The position numbers were made by a program, and so were the translations under genes. Shown here one piece after another: positions 51,591-59,712 of a stretch of 64,000 nt of DNA. The stretch's first letter is position 1; every line of letters starts with the position of its first letter. Origin of the DNA: an uncultured Oscillospiraceae bacterium (GTDB taxonomy: Bacteria; Bacillota; Clostridia; Oscillospirales; Acutalibacteraceae); the NCBI GenBank assembly GCA_902465155.1, contig CABQLY010000009.1:1-64000 (forward strand), in the 5' to 3' direction. Below the pieces are notes generated by a model. That model worked only from the letters and a program-made list of their open reading frames with translations, was not told the DNA's origin and did no database searches.

Positions 51591-52211
51591 ATGTACAATA
51601 TTTTTTACTGTAACTTATTTAAAATTTCTAACAAAATGCTGGACGCCGAATTAAACACCCTGCCCCGCTTTATTCAAGAGCAAATTAAAGAAAAGCAAAA
51701 CGAGGACGACCGGCGCCGCAGCCTTGCCGGCTACATGCTGGCGCGGCGCTACACGGCCGCCTTTTGCAACAAAAAGCCGGAGGAAATTGAATTTGATTTT
51801 GGCGAGCATGGCAAGCCCTTTGTGATTAACGGGCGGGTGCATTATAATATTTCACACTGCCAAAATTATGTTGTTTTAGCGGTTTCGGAGCAGCCCATTG
51901 GCGTTGACATTGAAATTGTGCGCGAATTTTCGGCCCTTTTGGCCCAAAAAAAGTTTACCGAGCAGGAGGTTGAATATATTGCCGCTGCCGGGCGGGAGGG
52001 CCGCTCAATGCAGCAGGCGTTTTACGAAATTTGGACCGCGAAAGAGGCCTATTTAAAATTTACCGGCGCCGGTATTTCGGGCGGGCTAAACGCCTTAACC
52101 TTAACGGCACAAAACGGCAGGCTTTACCCCGAAAACCGAGCCATTACGCTTACCTACGACCAAAGTATTCCCGGCGCGGTAATTGCCGTTGTGCAAAACT
52201 CCGGCAATTAA
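51591..52211 (+). CDS. 4'-phosphopantetheinyl transferase, Sfp type
   Basis: 206 aa. Transfers phosphopantetheine from CoA to carrier proteins. Seen: HYNISHCQNYVVLAVS, the metal-binding GVDIEIV near residue 104, and WTAKEAYLKFTGAGI, the signature Glu/Lys motif. It is at the short end of Sfp length. No polyketide or peptide synthetase genes in the window, so the partner may be the fatty-acid carrier or one elsewhere. Confidence 0.92.
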   Translation: MYNIFYCNLFKISNKMLDAELNTLPRFIQEQIKEKQNEDDRRRSLAGYMLARRYTAAFCNKKPEEIEFDFGEHGKPFVINGRVHYNISHCQNYVVLAVSEQPIGVDIEIVREFSALLAQKKFTEQEVEYIAAAGREGRSMQQAFYEIWTAKEAYLKFTGAGISGGLNALTLTAQNGRLYPENRAITLTYDQSIPGAVIAVVQNSGN

Positions 52212-52274
52212 GGCCTTTTTAGTAGCCCCAAAATTCCTTAGCCGTCGGTTAAAAATACCGCTTTTTAAAATTTT

Positions 52275-52328
52275 ACCAAGCCGGCAGACCGGCCCTTTTT
52301 AGGGTGCGGCCCGCCGGCTTGGTTTTTA
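52275..52328. terminator. Bidirectional terminator after the Sfp-type gene
   Basis: ACCAAGCCGGC (52275-52285) pairs with GCCGGCTTGGT (52313-52323); the long loop contains its own small GGCCC-type stem; T-run at 52324-52327. Confidence 0.75.
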
Positions 52329-52334
52329 AAATAT

Positions 52335-53333
52335 TTAAATAAACCCAATTTTGCGCATGGCCTTAGAAACGGTGCGACGCGCAATATAGCCGGCCTTTTC
52401 GGCCCCGGCTTTGTAAATATCCTCTAACTGCTTTTTGTCAGAAATAAAGGTGTTAAAGCGCTCCTGCAGCGGCTTTAGCTCGGCACAAACTGCCTCGCCA
52501 ACGGCCAATTTAAAATCGCCGTAGCCCTTGCCGGCAAATTCAGCAACAACGCTTTCTTGCGCCTTTCCGGTAACGGCCGAATAAATGCCAATTAAATTGG
52601 CAATGCCGTCCCGCCCCTCTTCAACGCAAATTCTATTTTCACTGTCGGTCACGGCGCGCTTAAATTTGCGCATAATGTCCTCCGGTTTATCTAAAATAGC
52701 AACCCAGGCGTTAATGTTTTCATCCGACTTAGACATTTTTTTGCTGGGGTCCTGCAGCGAGCGAACACGGGCGCAGGCCTTTGGAATATACGGCTCGGGA
52801 ATTTTAAATACATTGCCGTACAGACTGTTAAACCGGCCGGCAATATCGCGGGTAATTTCTAAGTGTTGCTTTTGGTCGGCCCCTACCGGAACCAAATCGG
52901 CCTGGTACAGTAAAATATCGGCCGCCATTAGGGTGGGGTAAGCAAACAGCCCTAAGTTTACATTGTCGGCGTGCTTGGCGGCTTTATCTTTAAACTGCGT
53001 CATGCGGGAAAGCTCGCCAAACTGGGTGTAGCAGCTTAGCAGCCACATAAGCTGGCTGTGCTGCGCAACATCCGACTGTTTAAATAAAATAACCTCATCC
53101 GGGTTAATACCAAGCGCCAACAGCAGCGCGCAGGTGTTTAAAATTTGCTTGCGAAAAGCAGCCGGCTCCTGCCGAACCGTAATGGCGTGCAGGTCGGCCA
53201 CGGCGTAAATGCAATTAAAATCCTGCGTCATGCTTTTCCAGTTTTTCAGTGCCCCTAAGTAGTTGCCGAGCGTTAACATTCCGCTGGGCTGAATGGCGCT
53301 GAAAACGCGCTTTTTTTGTTCTGCCTCTGCCAT
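52335..53333 (-). CDS. trpS: Tryptophanyl-tRNA synthetase
   Basis: 332 aa, class I, family length. HIGH-equivalent in SGMLTLGNYLGAL near residue 20 and KMSKSDEN near residue 200; AVADLHAIT and LLYQADLVPVGADQKQHLE are typical. The ATG shares its A with the stop of the upstream aminotransferase gene (TAATG), so translation is coupled. Confidence 0.97.
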   Translation of the reverse strand: MAEAEQKKRVFSAIQPSGMLTLGNYLGALKNWKSMTQDFNCIYAVADLHAITVRQEPAAFRKQILNTCALLLALGINPDEVILFKQSDVAQHSQLMWLLSCYTQFGELSRMTQFKDKAAKHADNVNLGLFAYPTLMAADILLYQADLVPVGADQKQHLEITRDIAGRFNSLYGNVFKIPEPYIPKACARVRSLQDPSKKMSKSDENINAWVAILDKPEDIMRKFKRAVTDSENRICVEEGRDGIANLIGIYSAVTGKAQESVVAEFAGKGYGDFKLAVGEAVCAELKPLQERFNTFISDKKQLEDIYKAGAEKAGYIARRTVSKAMRKIGFI

Positions 53334-54523
53334 TATTGTAACATCTCCTTTACCAAATTGCCAAGGGTGGCAAAGCCGGTTTTAATCTGCTCCTCCGAGG
53401 GGGTAGAAAAATTCACCCGAAAGCACGGGGTCATAGCTTCTTCGTTGGCCAAAAATGCGGTGCCGGGCACTACGGCTACGCCGTTTTCAATGCCCTTTTT
53501 GCAAAACTCCAGCATATTAATTTGCTCCGGCAGGCGGCACCACAAAAACAGCCCCCCCTCTACCGGGTAAAACGAAACTAAATTGCCAAAGCTTTCCCGC
53601 GCGCAGCGCATAGCAAGCTCGGCCTTTTGGCGGTAAATGGCGCGCAGCTTGGTTAAGTGGGCTTCAAAATCGTACTCCTTCATAAACCGGTACGCCAACA
53701 TCTGGCTAAAAATGCCGGTGTGTACATCGTCGGTTTGCTTGCAAACGGTCATTTTGCTAAGCAGCTGCCGGTTGGCAACGGCGTAGCCAACCCGAATACC
53801 CGGGGCCAAAACCTTAGAAAAAGAGCCGGAATAAATAACGGCGCCCTCGGTGTCGAACGATTTAATGGCCGGTAAAAATTCGCCCTTAAAGCGCAGCTCG
53901 CCGTAGGGGTCGTCCTCAATAATTACAACGCCGTGCTGCACGGCAAGCTCGTAAAGGCGGCGGCGCTTAGCCAGTGACATTGTAATACCGGTTGGGTTTT
54001 GAAAATTTGGAATGGTGTAAATAAAGCGCACCCGACTGTCACTGTTCAATAGCTGCTCTAAGGCCTGCATGTTCATGCCATCGGCCTCCATTGGCACGCC
54101 CTTTAGCTGAATACCGTACGAACGAAAGGAGTTTAAGGAGCCTATAAAGCTGGGGTCCTCACACAAAACGGTATCTCCCCTATTCAGCAGCACCTTGGCC
54201 GCCAGGCTCATAACCTGCTGCGCGCCGGAGGTAATTAAAAGCTCGTCCTGCTCGCTGCCAATGTGGTGCTTGGTTTTTAAATAATCGGTTAGCAGCTGCC
54301 GCAGCGGGGTGTACCCCTCGGTTACCGAGTACTGCAGGGCGGCAATGGGTTCGTCTTTAAAAATATCGGCCGAAATTTTGCGTACTGCCTCTACCGGAAA
54401 GGCCTCGGCCGAGGGGTTTCCGGCCGAAAACGGAATCATCCCCGGCTGGGAGGAGTGCTTTAAAATTTCCCGTATGGCGGAGGGCTTTAAGCCGTTAACA
54501 TTGTCTGAAAAATGATATTGCAT
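53333..54523 (-). CDS. PLP-dependent aminotransferase, class I/II (2-aminoadipate/LysN type)
   Basis: 396 aa. Fold-type I: ITSGAQQVMSLAAKVLLNRGD, PNFQNPTGITMS, EDDPYGELRF (PLP-binding Asp), and the Schiff-base Lys in YSGSFSKVLAPGIRVGY; C-terminal FRVNFSTPSEEQI binds substrate carboxylate via Arg. No GntR domain, so not MocR. Related enzymes act on aromatic, branched or 2-aminoadipate substrates. The tight coupling to trpS could hint at tryptophan or another aromatic amino acid, but that is weak. Confidence 0.9.
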   Translation of the reverse strand: MQYHFSDNVNGLKPSAIREILKHSSQPGMIPFSAGNPSAEAFPVEAVRKISADIFKDEPIAALQYSVTEGYTPLRQLLTDYLKTKHHIGSEQDELLITSGAQQVMSLAAKVLLNRGDTVLCEDPSFIGSLNSFRSYGIQLKGVPMEADGMNMQALEQLLNSDSRVRFIYTIPNFQNPTGITMSLAKRRRLYELAVQHGVVIIEDDPYGELRFKGEFLPAIKSFDTEGAVIYSGSFSKVLAPGIRVGYAVANRQLLSKMTVCKQTDDVHTGIFSQMLAYRFMKEYDFEAHLTKLRAIYRQKAELAMRCARESFGNLVSFYPVEGGLFLWCRLPEQINMLEFCKKGIENGVAVVPGTAFLANEEAMTPCFRVNFSTPSEEQIKTGFATLGNLVKEMLQ

Positions 54524-54628
54524 AACTGGTTACCTCTATTAAAAGAATTAAAAGCCTAAATGGCTGCCGGCGCAAATCGTGCTAAAAATATCATACCACA
54601 TTTTACCGCTTAGTGCAAGGCAAAACGG

Positions 54629-57073
54629 CTATTTTAAAATTTCCATTTTAACATAATTGGCCATAAGCTTTTTGGTGCCTTTTTCGTCAAAGGCAACCTC
54701 CAGCAAATAATCGCCGCCCATGGCCTGGCAGCTCAAGATCATGCCCTCGCCAAAAACCTTGTGCTTAACCCGCATACCCTTTTGGTACTTGGTTGCCGCA
54801 GGGGCTTTGGCACCCGGCAGGGGCGGCGTTTTACGGTAGGCCAGCGGCGTGTTGCGCTGCACAGGGTGCCCGGCGGCGCTGCCCGACCTGGTTGTGGCCG
54901 AAAAGCTTACCGCCTTTGCGGTGCCGCCACCTTGGTACCGGCGCTCAAAGCCGCCCGGCGCCGTACTTGGCTCAGAATATCCCTTAAAGCCCGAAAGGCT
55001 GCAAAGCTCGGGCGGAATTTCGCGCACAAAGCGGGAGAGCCGGTTGCGCTGCGTTAAACCAAACAGCATACGAACATAGGTGTTGGTTAGGGTTAACTGC
55101 CGCTTGGCGCGGGTAACGCCAACATAGGCCAGGCGGCGTTCCTCCTCCAGCTCGGCTTTGCCGGCGTAAATTGATTGATTGCCGGGGAAAATGCCCTCCT
55201 CCATGCCAATTAAAAAAACATTATTAAACTCTAATCCCTTGGAGGAATGAAGCGTCATTAAAATAACGGTATCGGCCGTTTCGTCGTATTTATCAATATC
55301 GCTTACCAACGCAACCTCCTCTAAATACTCCGAAAGCGAAGGGTTCGGCGATTGCTGCTGGTAGTTAATAATGCCGGAGGAAAGCTCTTTAACATTTTCA
55401 ACCCGCTCGGTGCCCTCCGGCCCCTCGGCCTTTAGGGCGTCTAAATAGCCGCTTTGTTGCAAAACCTCGTCCAACAGCTCGCTTAGCGGCAGCTCGTCGG
55501 CTTTTTCGGTCAGTCGATCAATCATTTGGCAAAAAATTTGCAAACGGGTTGCCGCGTGCGAGATTGCCGGGTAATTGGCCGCGTTTTCAAACACCTCAAA
55601 CAGCGGCAGGCCAAGCCCCTCGGCAATTTCGGCCGCGCGGTTTACGGTTGTTTGGCCAATGCCGCGCTTTGGCTCGTTAATAATGCGCCGCAGGCGAACA
55701 TCATCGGTTTTGTTGTTAATTACATTTAGGTAAGAAATAACATCTTTAATTTCCTTACGGTCAAAAAAGCGCAGCCCGCCAATCACGCGGTACGGAATTC
55801 CGCTGCGGGCAAAAACATTTTCCAGCGTGCCCGAAAGCGCGTTCATGCGGTACAGCACGGCGTTATCCTTAAACCTGCCGCCCTGCTGTACATTTTCTAA
55901 AATCGCGTCGGCTATGTATTGGGCTTCGGCCCGTTCATCGGCCAAGGTGCAAACCTTAATTTTCGCGTCGGTTTTAAAATCGGTCCACAAATTTTTGCCC
56001 TTTCGAGCGGTGTTGTTGGCAATAATGGTGTTGGCGGCCTGCAAAATGGTGGCGGTAGAGCGGTAATTTTGTTCTAACCGAATAACGGTGGCCTGCTCGT
56101 ATTCGTCCTCAAAGCTTAAAATATTTTCAATGGTAGCACCGCGAAAAGAATAAATGCTTTGGTCGTCATCGCCAACCACGCACAAATTTTGGTGCTTGCG
56201 GGCCAACAGGCTAACCAAGCGGTACTGGGCGTGGTTGGTATCCTGATATTCATCGACCATAATGTACTTAAATTTATTTTGGTAATACTCCAGCGCGTCC
56301 GGGCAGCTTTCAAACAAATTAACGGTGTTTACAATCATGTCGTCAAAATCCATGGCATTGGCTTGTTTTAACTGTTTATTGTAAGCGGCAAAAACCTTGG
56401 CAACGGTTTTTTTGTAAGTCTCATAGCCAATATTTTGGGCGTATTCTTCGGGGGTCCAGAGCTTATCCTTCGCGTGGCTGATTTCATTTAGGCAAAGTTT
56501 AGGGCTCAGCTCTTTTTCAGAAACATTCAGCTTTTTTAAAATTTCTTTCACCACACGCTTTTGGTCATCGGTATCATAAATCGTAAAGTGCGCGGTGTAG
56601 CCAATACGGTCGGCGTAGCGGCGCAGCATACGGCCGCAAATGCTGTGAAAGGTGCCGGCCCAAAGGTCTAACCCGCTTTCCCCCAGCTTTGCAACAATAC
56701 GGTCCTTTAGCTCCCCGGCGGCCTTGTTGGTAAAGGTAATGGCCAAAATTTGCCACGGGGTAGCCGGGTCAACGCTAAAAACACCCGGCGGCAGCAGCGG
56801 CTGTTCGCCCTTTAAATAGGCCTGCCCCTGCGCCAGCTCAAAATCCGAAATATTTGCGGGCACCGCGGTGCTTTGGTAAGCGTTGCCGTAGCGAATTAAG
56901 TACGCAATGCGGTTTACCAGCACGGTTGTTTTGCCGCTGCCGGCCCCGGCCAGCACTAATAGCGGGCCGTTTGCGGTGGTAACGGCTTGAAACTGGCGGT
57001 CGTTCATGCGGAAAAAATCTTTTTCAATTATTCTTTTACGCAGCGCTAAAAAATCACTGTTACTGCAATTCAA
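54629..57073 (-). CDS. pcrA: ATP-dependent DNA helicase PcrA/UvrD
   Basis: 814 aa from TTG at 57073, chosen because GGGG lies 8 nt upstream; an in-frame ATG at 57112 precedes that site. Superfamily 1A motifs in order: LNDRQ-like MNDRQFQAV, AGAGSGKTTVLVNRI (I), AGTFHSICGRML (Ia region), VDEYQDTNHAQY (II), GDDDQSIYSFRGA (III), LEQNYRSTATIL (IV), MTLHSSKGLEF (V), VGVTRAKRQLTL (VI). The C-terminal KGMRVKHKVFGEGMI..YVKMEI is the Tudor-like RNA-polymerase-binding domain of PcrA. It unwinds DNA in repair and transcription-linked repair. Confidence 0.96.
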   Translation of the reverse strand: MNCSNSDFLALRKRIIEKDFFRMNDRQFQAVTTANGPLLVLAGAGSGKTTVLVNRIAYLIRYGNAYQSTAVPANISDFELAQGQAYLKGEQPLLPPGVFSVDPATPWQILAITFTNKAAGELKDRIVAKLGESGLDLWAGTFHSICGRMLRRYADRIGYTAHFTIYDTDDQKRVVKEILKKLNVSEKELSPKLCLNEISHAKDKLWTPEEYAQNIGYETYKKTVAKVFAAYNKQLKQANAMDFDDMIVNTVNLFESCPDALEYYQNKFKYIMVDEYQDTNHAQYRLVSLLARKHQNLCVVGDDDQSIYSFRGATIENILSFEDEYEQATVIRLEQNYRSTATILQAANTIIANNTARKGKNLWTDFKTDAKIKVCTLADERAEAQYIADAILENVQQGGRFKDNAVLYRMNALSGTLENVFARSGIPYRVIGGLRFFDRKEIKDVISYLNVINNKTDDVRLRRIINEPKRGIGQTTVNRAAEIAEGLGLPLFEVFENAANYPAISHAATRLQIFCQMIDRLTEKADELPLSELLDEVLQQSGYLDALKAEGPEGTERVENVKELSSGIINYQQQSPNPSLSEYLEEVALVSDIDKYDETADTVILMTLHSSKGLEFNNVFLIGMEEGIFPGNQSIYAGKAELEEERRLAYVGVTRAKRQLTLTNTYVRMLFGLTQRNRLSRFVREIPPELCSLSGFKGYSEPSTAPGGFERRYQGGGTAKAVSFSATTRSGSAAGHPVQRNTPLAYRKTPPLPGAKAPAATKYQKGMRVKHKVFGEGMILSCQAMGGDYLLEVAFDEKGTKKLMANYVKMEILK

Positions 57074-57240
57074 TGGTACGGCCCCTTTTTTGTAAGATCT
57101 AATAACATACAAATTAAGTATACCAGTTTAATGGGCAAAAATAAAGCCTTTTTTCACACATAATGTTGTTTTTTTGCCGAACAGCTGGTATAATGTAAAG
57201 GTATAGTATTTTGTAGTTTTAACAAAAAGGGCGGGTTTTT

Positions 57241-58557
57241 GTGGTAAAAAAGTATTTGCCGCTTACGGTTTTTCAGGCGGTGCAGCAACGGCTGCAATAT
57301 TTATTTGCAGAGTTTGAAAACATTTATGTTTCCTTTAGCGGCGGTAAGGATAGCTCGCTGCTGCTGAATTTGCTGTTAGATTACCGCGAAATGCATTGCC
57401 CCAACCGGGTAATTGGGGTGTTTCACCAGGATTTTGAAGCGCAATACACCGTTACCACTAACTACATTACCCAAACCTTTAAAAGGCTGGAAAACAAGGC
57501 CGAGCTTTATTGGGTGTGCTTACCCATGGCAACCAGAACTGCGCTAAGCAATTACGAGATGTACTGGTACCCGTGGGACGACAAAAAGAAGGAGCTTTGG
57601 GTACGCCCCATGCCAAATCTGCCTTACATTATAAACCTAAACAACCCCTTTACGCACTACCGCTACAAAATGCACCAGGAGGATTTAGCCAAGCAATTCA
57701 GCCGCTTTTACAAGGAGCAGCACCAAAACAACAAAACCGTTTGCCTGCTTGGAATTCGGGCCAATGAATCCTTACAGCGGTACAGCGGCTTTTTAAACAA
57801 AAAATACGGCTACAAAAACAAATGCTGGATTACCAAGCAGTTTAAAGATATTTACTGCGCTTCGCCGCTATACGACTGGACCGTTCAAGATGTTTGGGCC
57901 GCCAACGCCAAATTCGGTTTTTCGTACAATCCGCTTTACGACCTTTATTACAAGGCCGGCCTAAAGCCGGAGCAAATGCGCGTGGCCTCCCCTTTTAACG
58001 ATTATTCTAAAGAAAGCCTAAACCTTTACCGGGTTATTGACCCGGCCATTTGGGCTAAGCTGGTTGGCCGCGTACAAGGCGCTAATTTTGGGGCAATTTA
58101 CGGCAAAACCAAGGCCTTGGGCTACCGCAGTATTACTCTGCCGCCGGGGCACACCTGGCGCTCTTACACCAAATTTTTGTTAGATACCCTACCGCCGCGC
58201 CTGCAAAATAATTACATTAAAAAATTTAATACCTCTATTAAATTTTGGCACGAAACCGGTGGCGGCCTTTCGGAGGAAACGATTGCCGAATTACAGCAAA
58301 AGGGGTACAAAATTCGCCGAAACGGCATTTCCAACTACACGCTGGATAAAAAAACACGCATTGTGTTTGAGCAGGATATTCCAGACGACACCGACAACAT
58401 TTTAACCAGCAAAGATATTCCCAGCTGGAAAAGAATGTGCTATTGTATTTTAAAAAATGACCACACCTGCCGGTTTATGGGCTTTGGGTTAACCAGGCAG
58501 GAGCAGCTGCGGGTAAACCTGTTAAAAGAAAAATATTCGGGGGTATTGCATGAATAA
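57241..58557 (+). CDS. IbrA-like PAPS-reductase-family protein (DUF3440)
   Basis: 438 aa from GTG after GGGCGGG. The PP-loop VSFSGGKDSSLLLN (S31-S39) and LLGIRANESLQRYSG place it in the adenine nucleotide alpha-hydrolase/PAPS reductase superfamily; the C-terminal half with SPFNDYSKESLNLYRVIDP, ITLPPGHTWRSYTKFLLDTLP and SWKRMCYCILKNDH is specific to the DUF3440/IbrA group. It lacks the C-terminal ECGLH Cys motif of sulfonucleotide reductases, so sulfate reduction is unlikely. In E. coli, IbrA and IbrB together activate prophage-borne eib genes. It overlaps the IbrB-like gene by 8 bp. Confidence 0.85.
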   Translation: MVKKYLPLTVFQAVQQRLQYLFAEFENIYVSFSGGKDSSLLLNLLLDYREMHCPNRVIGVFHQDFEAQYTVTTNYITQTFKRLENKAELYWVCLPMATRTALSNYEMYWYPWDDKKKELWVRPMPNLPYIINLNNPFTHYRYKMHQEDLAKQFSRFYKEQHQNNKTVCLLGIRANESLQRYSGFLNKKYGYKNKCWITKQFKDIYCASPLYDWTVQDVWAANAKFGFSYNPLYDLYYKAGLKPEQMRVASPFNDYSKESLNLYRVIDPAIWAKLVGRVQGANFGAIYGKTKALGYRSITLPPGHTWRSYTKFLLDTLPPRLQNNYIKKFNTSIKFWHETGGGLSEETIAELQQKGYKIRRNGISNYTLDKKTRIVFEQDIPDDTDNILTSKDIPSWKRMCYCILKNDHTCRFMGFGLTRQEQLRVNLLKEKYSGVLHE

Positions 58558-59128
58558 TTTTAAAAGCCCGGTTTACGGCGTTAAGGCCGTACCGTTTGAA
58601 AAAATTGAGCCCAACACCTACAACCCTAACGCGGTGGCCCCGCCCGAAATGCGCCTGCTGTATGACAGCATTAAAGAGGACGGCTACACCATGCCCATTG
58701 TTTGCTATTACGACAAGGCAAAAGACCGCTACATTATTGTAGATGGCTTTCACCGTTACCAGGTTATGCGGGAACACAAAGACATTTACGAGCGTGAGCA
58801 GGGCCTGCTGCCGGTTTCGGTTATTGATAAACCCCTGCACTGCCGCATGGCCAGCACCATTCGGCACAACCGGGCGCGCGGCACGCACGATGTTGATTTA
58901 ATGAGTAACATTATTAAAGAGTTGCACGAAATCGGCCGTTCGGACGCATGGATCTCTAAGCATTTGGGCATGGACCGTGATGAGATATTGCGGTTAAAGC
59001 AAATTACCGGCCTAACCGCTTTGTTTCAAGATGTTGAATTTGGAAAAGCGTGGCAGCCGTCCGACGAATTTTTGCAGGAAACCGAAGCCGAACCAAAACC
59101 GAAACGGCGCAAAACCGTTATGCTGTAA
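58550..59128 (+). CDS. IbrB-like ParB-fold protein
   Basis: 192 aa, ATG inside the end of the IbrA-like gene. N-terminal ParB/sulfiredoxin fold: KIEPNTYNPNAVAPPEMRLLYDSIKEDGYTMPIV, then VDGFHRYQV (D65-R69, the nucleotide-binding turn), RHNRARGTHDVDLMSNIIKEL and a helix-turn-helix-like stretch (SDAWISKHLGMDRDEILRLKQI). It ends in a basic tail (KPKRRK). ParB-fold proteins often bind CTP or ATP; with the PP-loop partner it may form a DNA-bound regulatory or modifying pair. Confidence 0.85.
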   Translation: MNNFKSPVYGVKAVPFEKIEPNTYNPNAVAPPEMRLLYDSIKEDGYTMPIVCYYDKAKDRYIIVDGFHRYQVMREHKDIYEREQGLLPVSVIDKPLHCRMASTIRHNRARGTHDVDLMSNIIKELHEIGRSDAWISKHLGMDRDEILRLKQITGLTALFQDVEFGKAWQPSDEFLQETEAEPKPKRRKTVML

Positions 59129-59139
59129 AGGGGAAAAGT

Positions 59140-59622
59140 ATGCCAAAGAAAAATGATAAAACCAACGCTATGCGCCTGTTAGAGGCTGCCGGTGCCGGTT
59201 ACACCGAGCACAGCTTTGCTTGCCCTGCCGCTTTAAGCGGGGTAGAAATTGCCACCATTTTAAACCAAGACCCGGCCTGTGTTTTTAAAACCCTTGTTAC
59301 TGCCGGTAAAACGGGAACGCACTATGTTTTTATGGTGCCGGTTGCCAAAGAATTAGACCTTAAAAAAGCCGCCAAAACCGTTGGGGAAAAATATATTGAA
59401 ATGATTCCCGCCAAGCAGCTGCTGCCTTTAACCGGTTACATACACGGGGGTTGCTCGCCGCTGGGCATGAAAAAGCAATTTAAAACGGTAATTGATGAAA
59501 GCGCCCTTTTGCAAAGCCGCATTTACTTTAGCGGCGGCCGGCTGGGCTTGCAAATTGAAACCACCTTGCAAGGCCTGCAATTGGCTATTGAGGTGCAAAC
59601 CGCCGATTTGTGCTGCAATTAG
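59140..59622 (+). CDS. ybaK: YbaK/EbsC-type Cys-tRNA(Pro) deacylase
   Basis: 160 aa from the ATG at 59140 after GGGGAAAAG; the upstream in-frame extension overlaps the ibrB-like gene. Family motifs: TNAMRLLEAAGAGYTEHSF, VFKTLVTAGKTGTHYVFMVPVAKELDLKKAA with the conserved Lys (FKTL), and TGYIHGGCSPLGMKK (GGxSPxG). It hydrolyses Cys-tRNA(Pro) made in error by prolyl-tRNA synthetase. Follows the IbrB-like gene by 11 bp and may be co-transcribed. Confidence 0.93.
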   Translation: MPKKNDKTNAMRLLEAAGAGYTEHSFACPAALSGVEIATILNQDPACVFKTLVTAGKTGTHYVFMVPVAKELDLKKAAKTVGEKYIEMIPAKQLLPLTGYIHGGCSPLGMKKQFKTVIDESALLQSRIYFSGGRLGLQIETTLQGLQLAIEVQTADLCCN

Positions 59623-59712
59623 ACGAATAGCCTACCGATTTTACAATATTTTAACAGATTTGAAAAATTACGCCTTTATAATTAGAACGACGATTTTTTG
59701 GGAGGAAGCATT

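Noticed and set aside
57241..58557. Assimilatory PAPS reductase (cysH)
   Set aside because: PP-loop is present but the C-terminal catalytic Cys motif is missing and the length and C-terminal half match the DUF3440/IbrA group.
57241..59128. Prophage or integrative element around the IbrA/IbrB-like genes
   Set aside because: No integrase, capsid, terminase, tRNA target or att repeat nearby; flanks are housekeeping genes.
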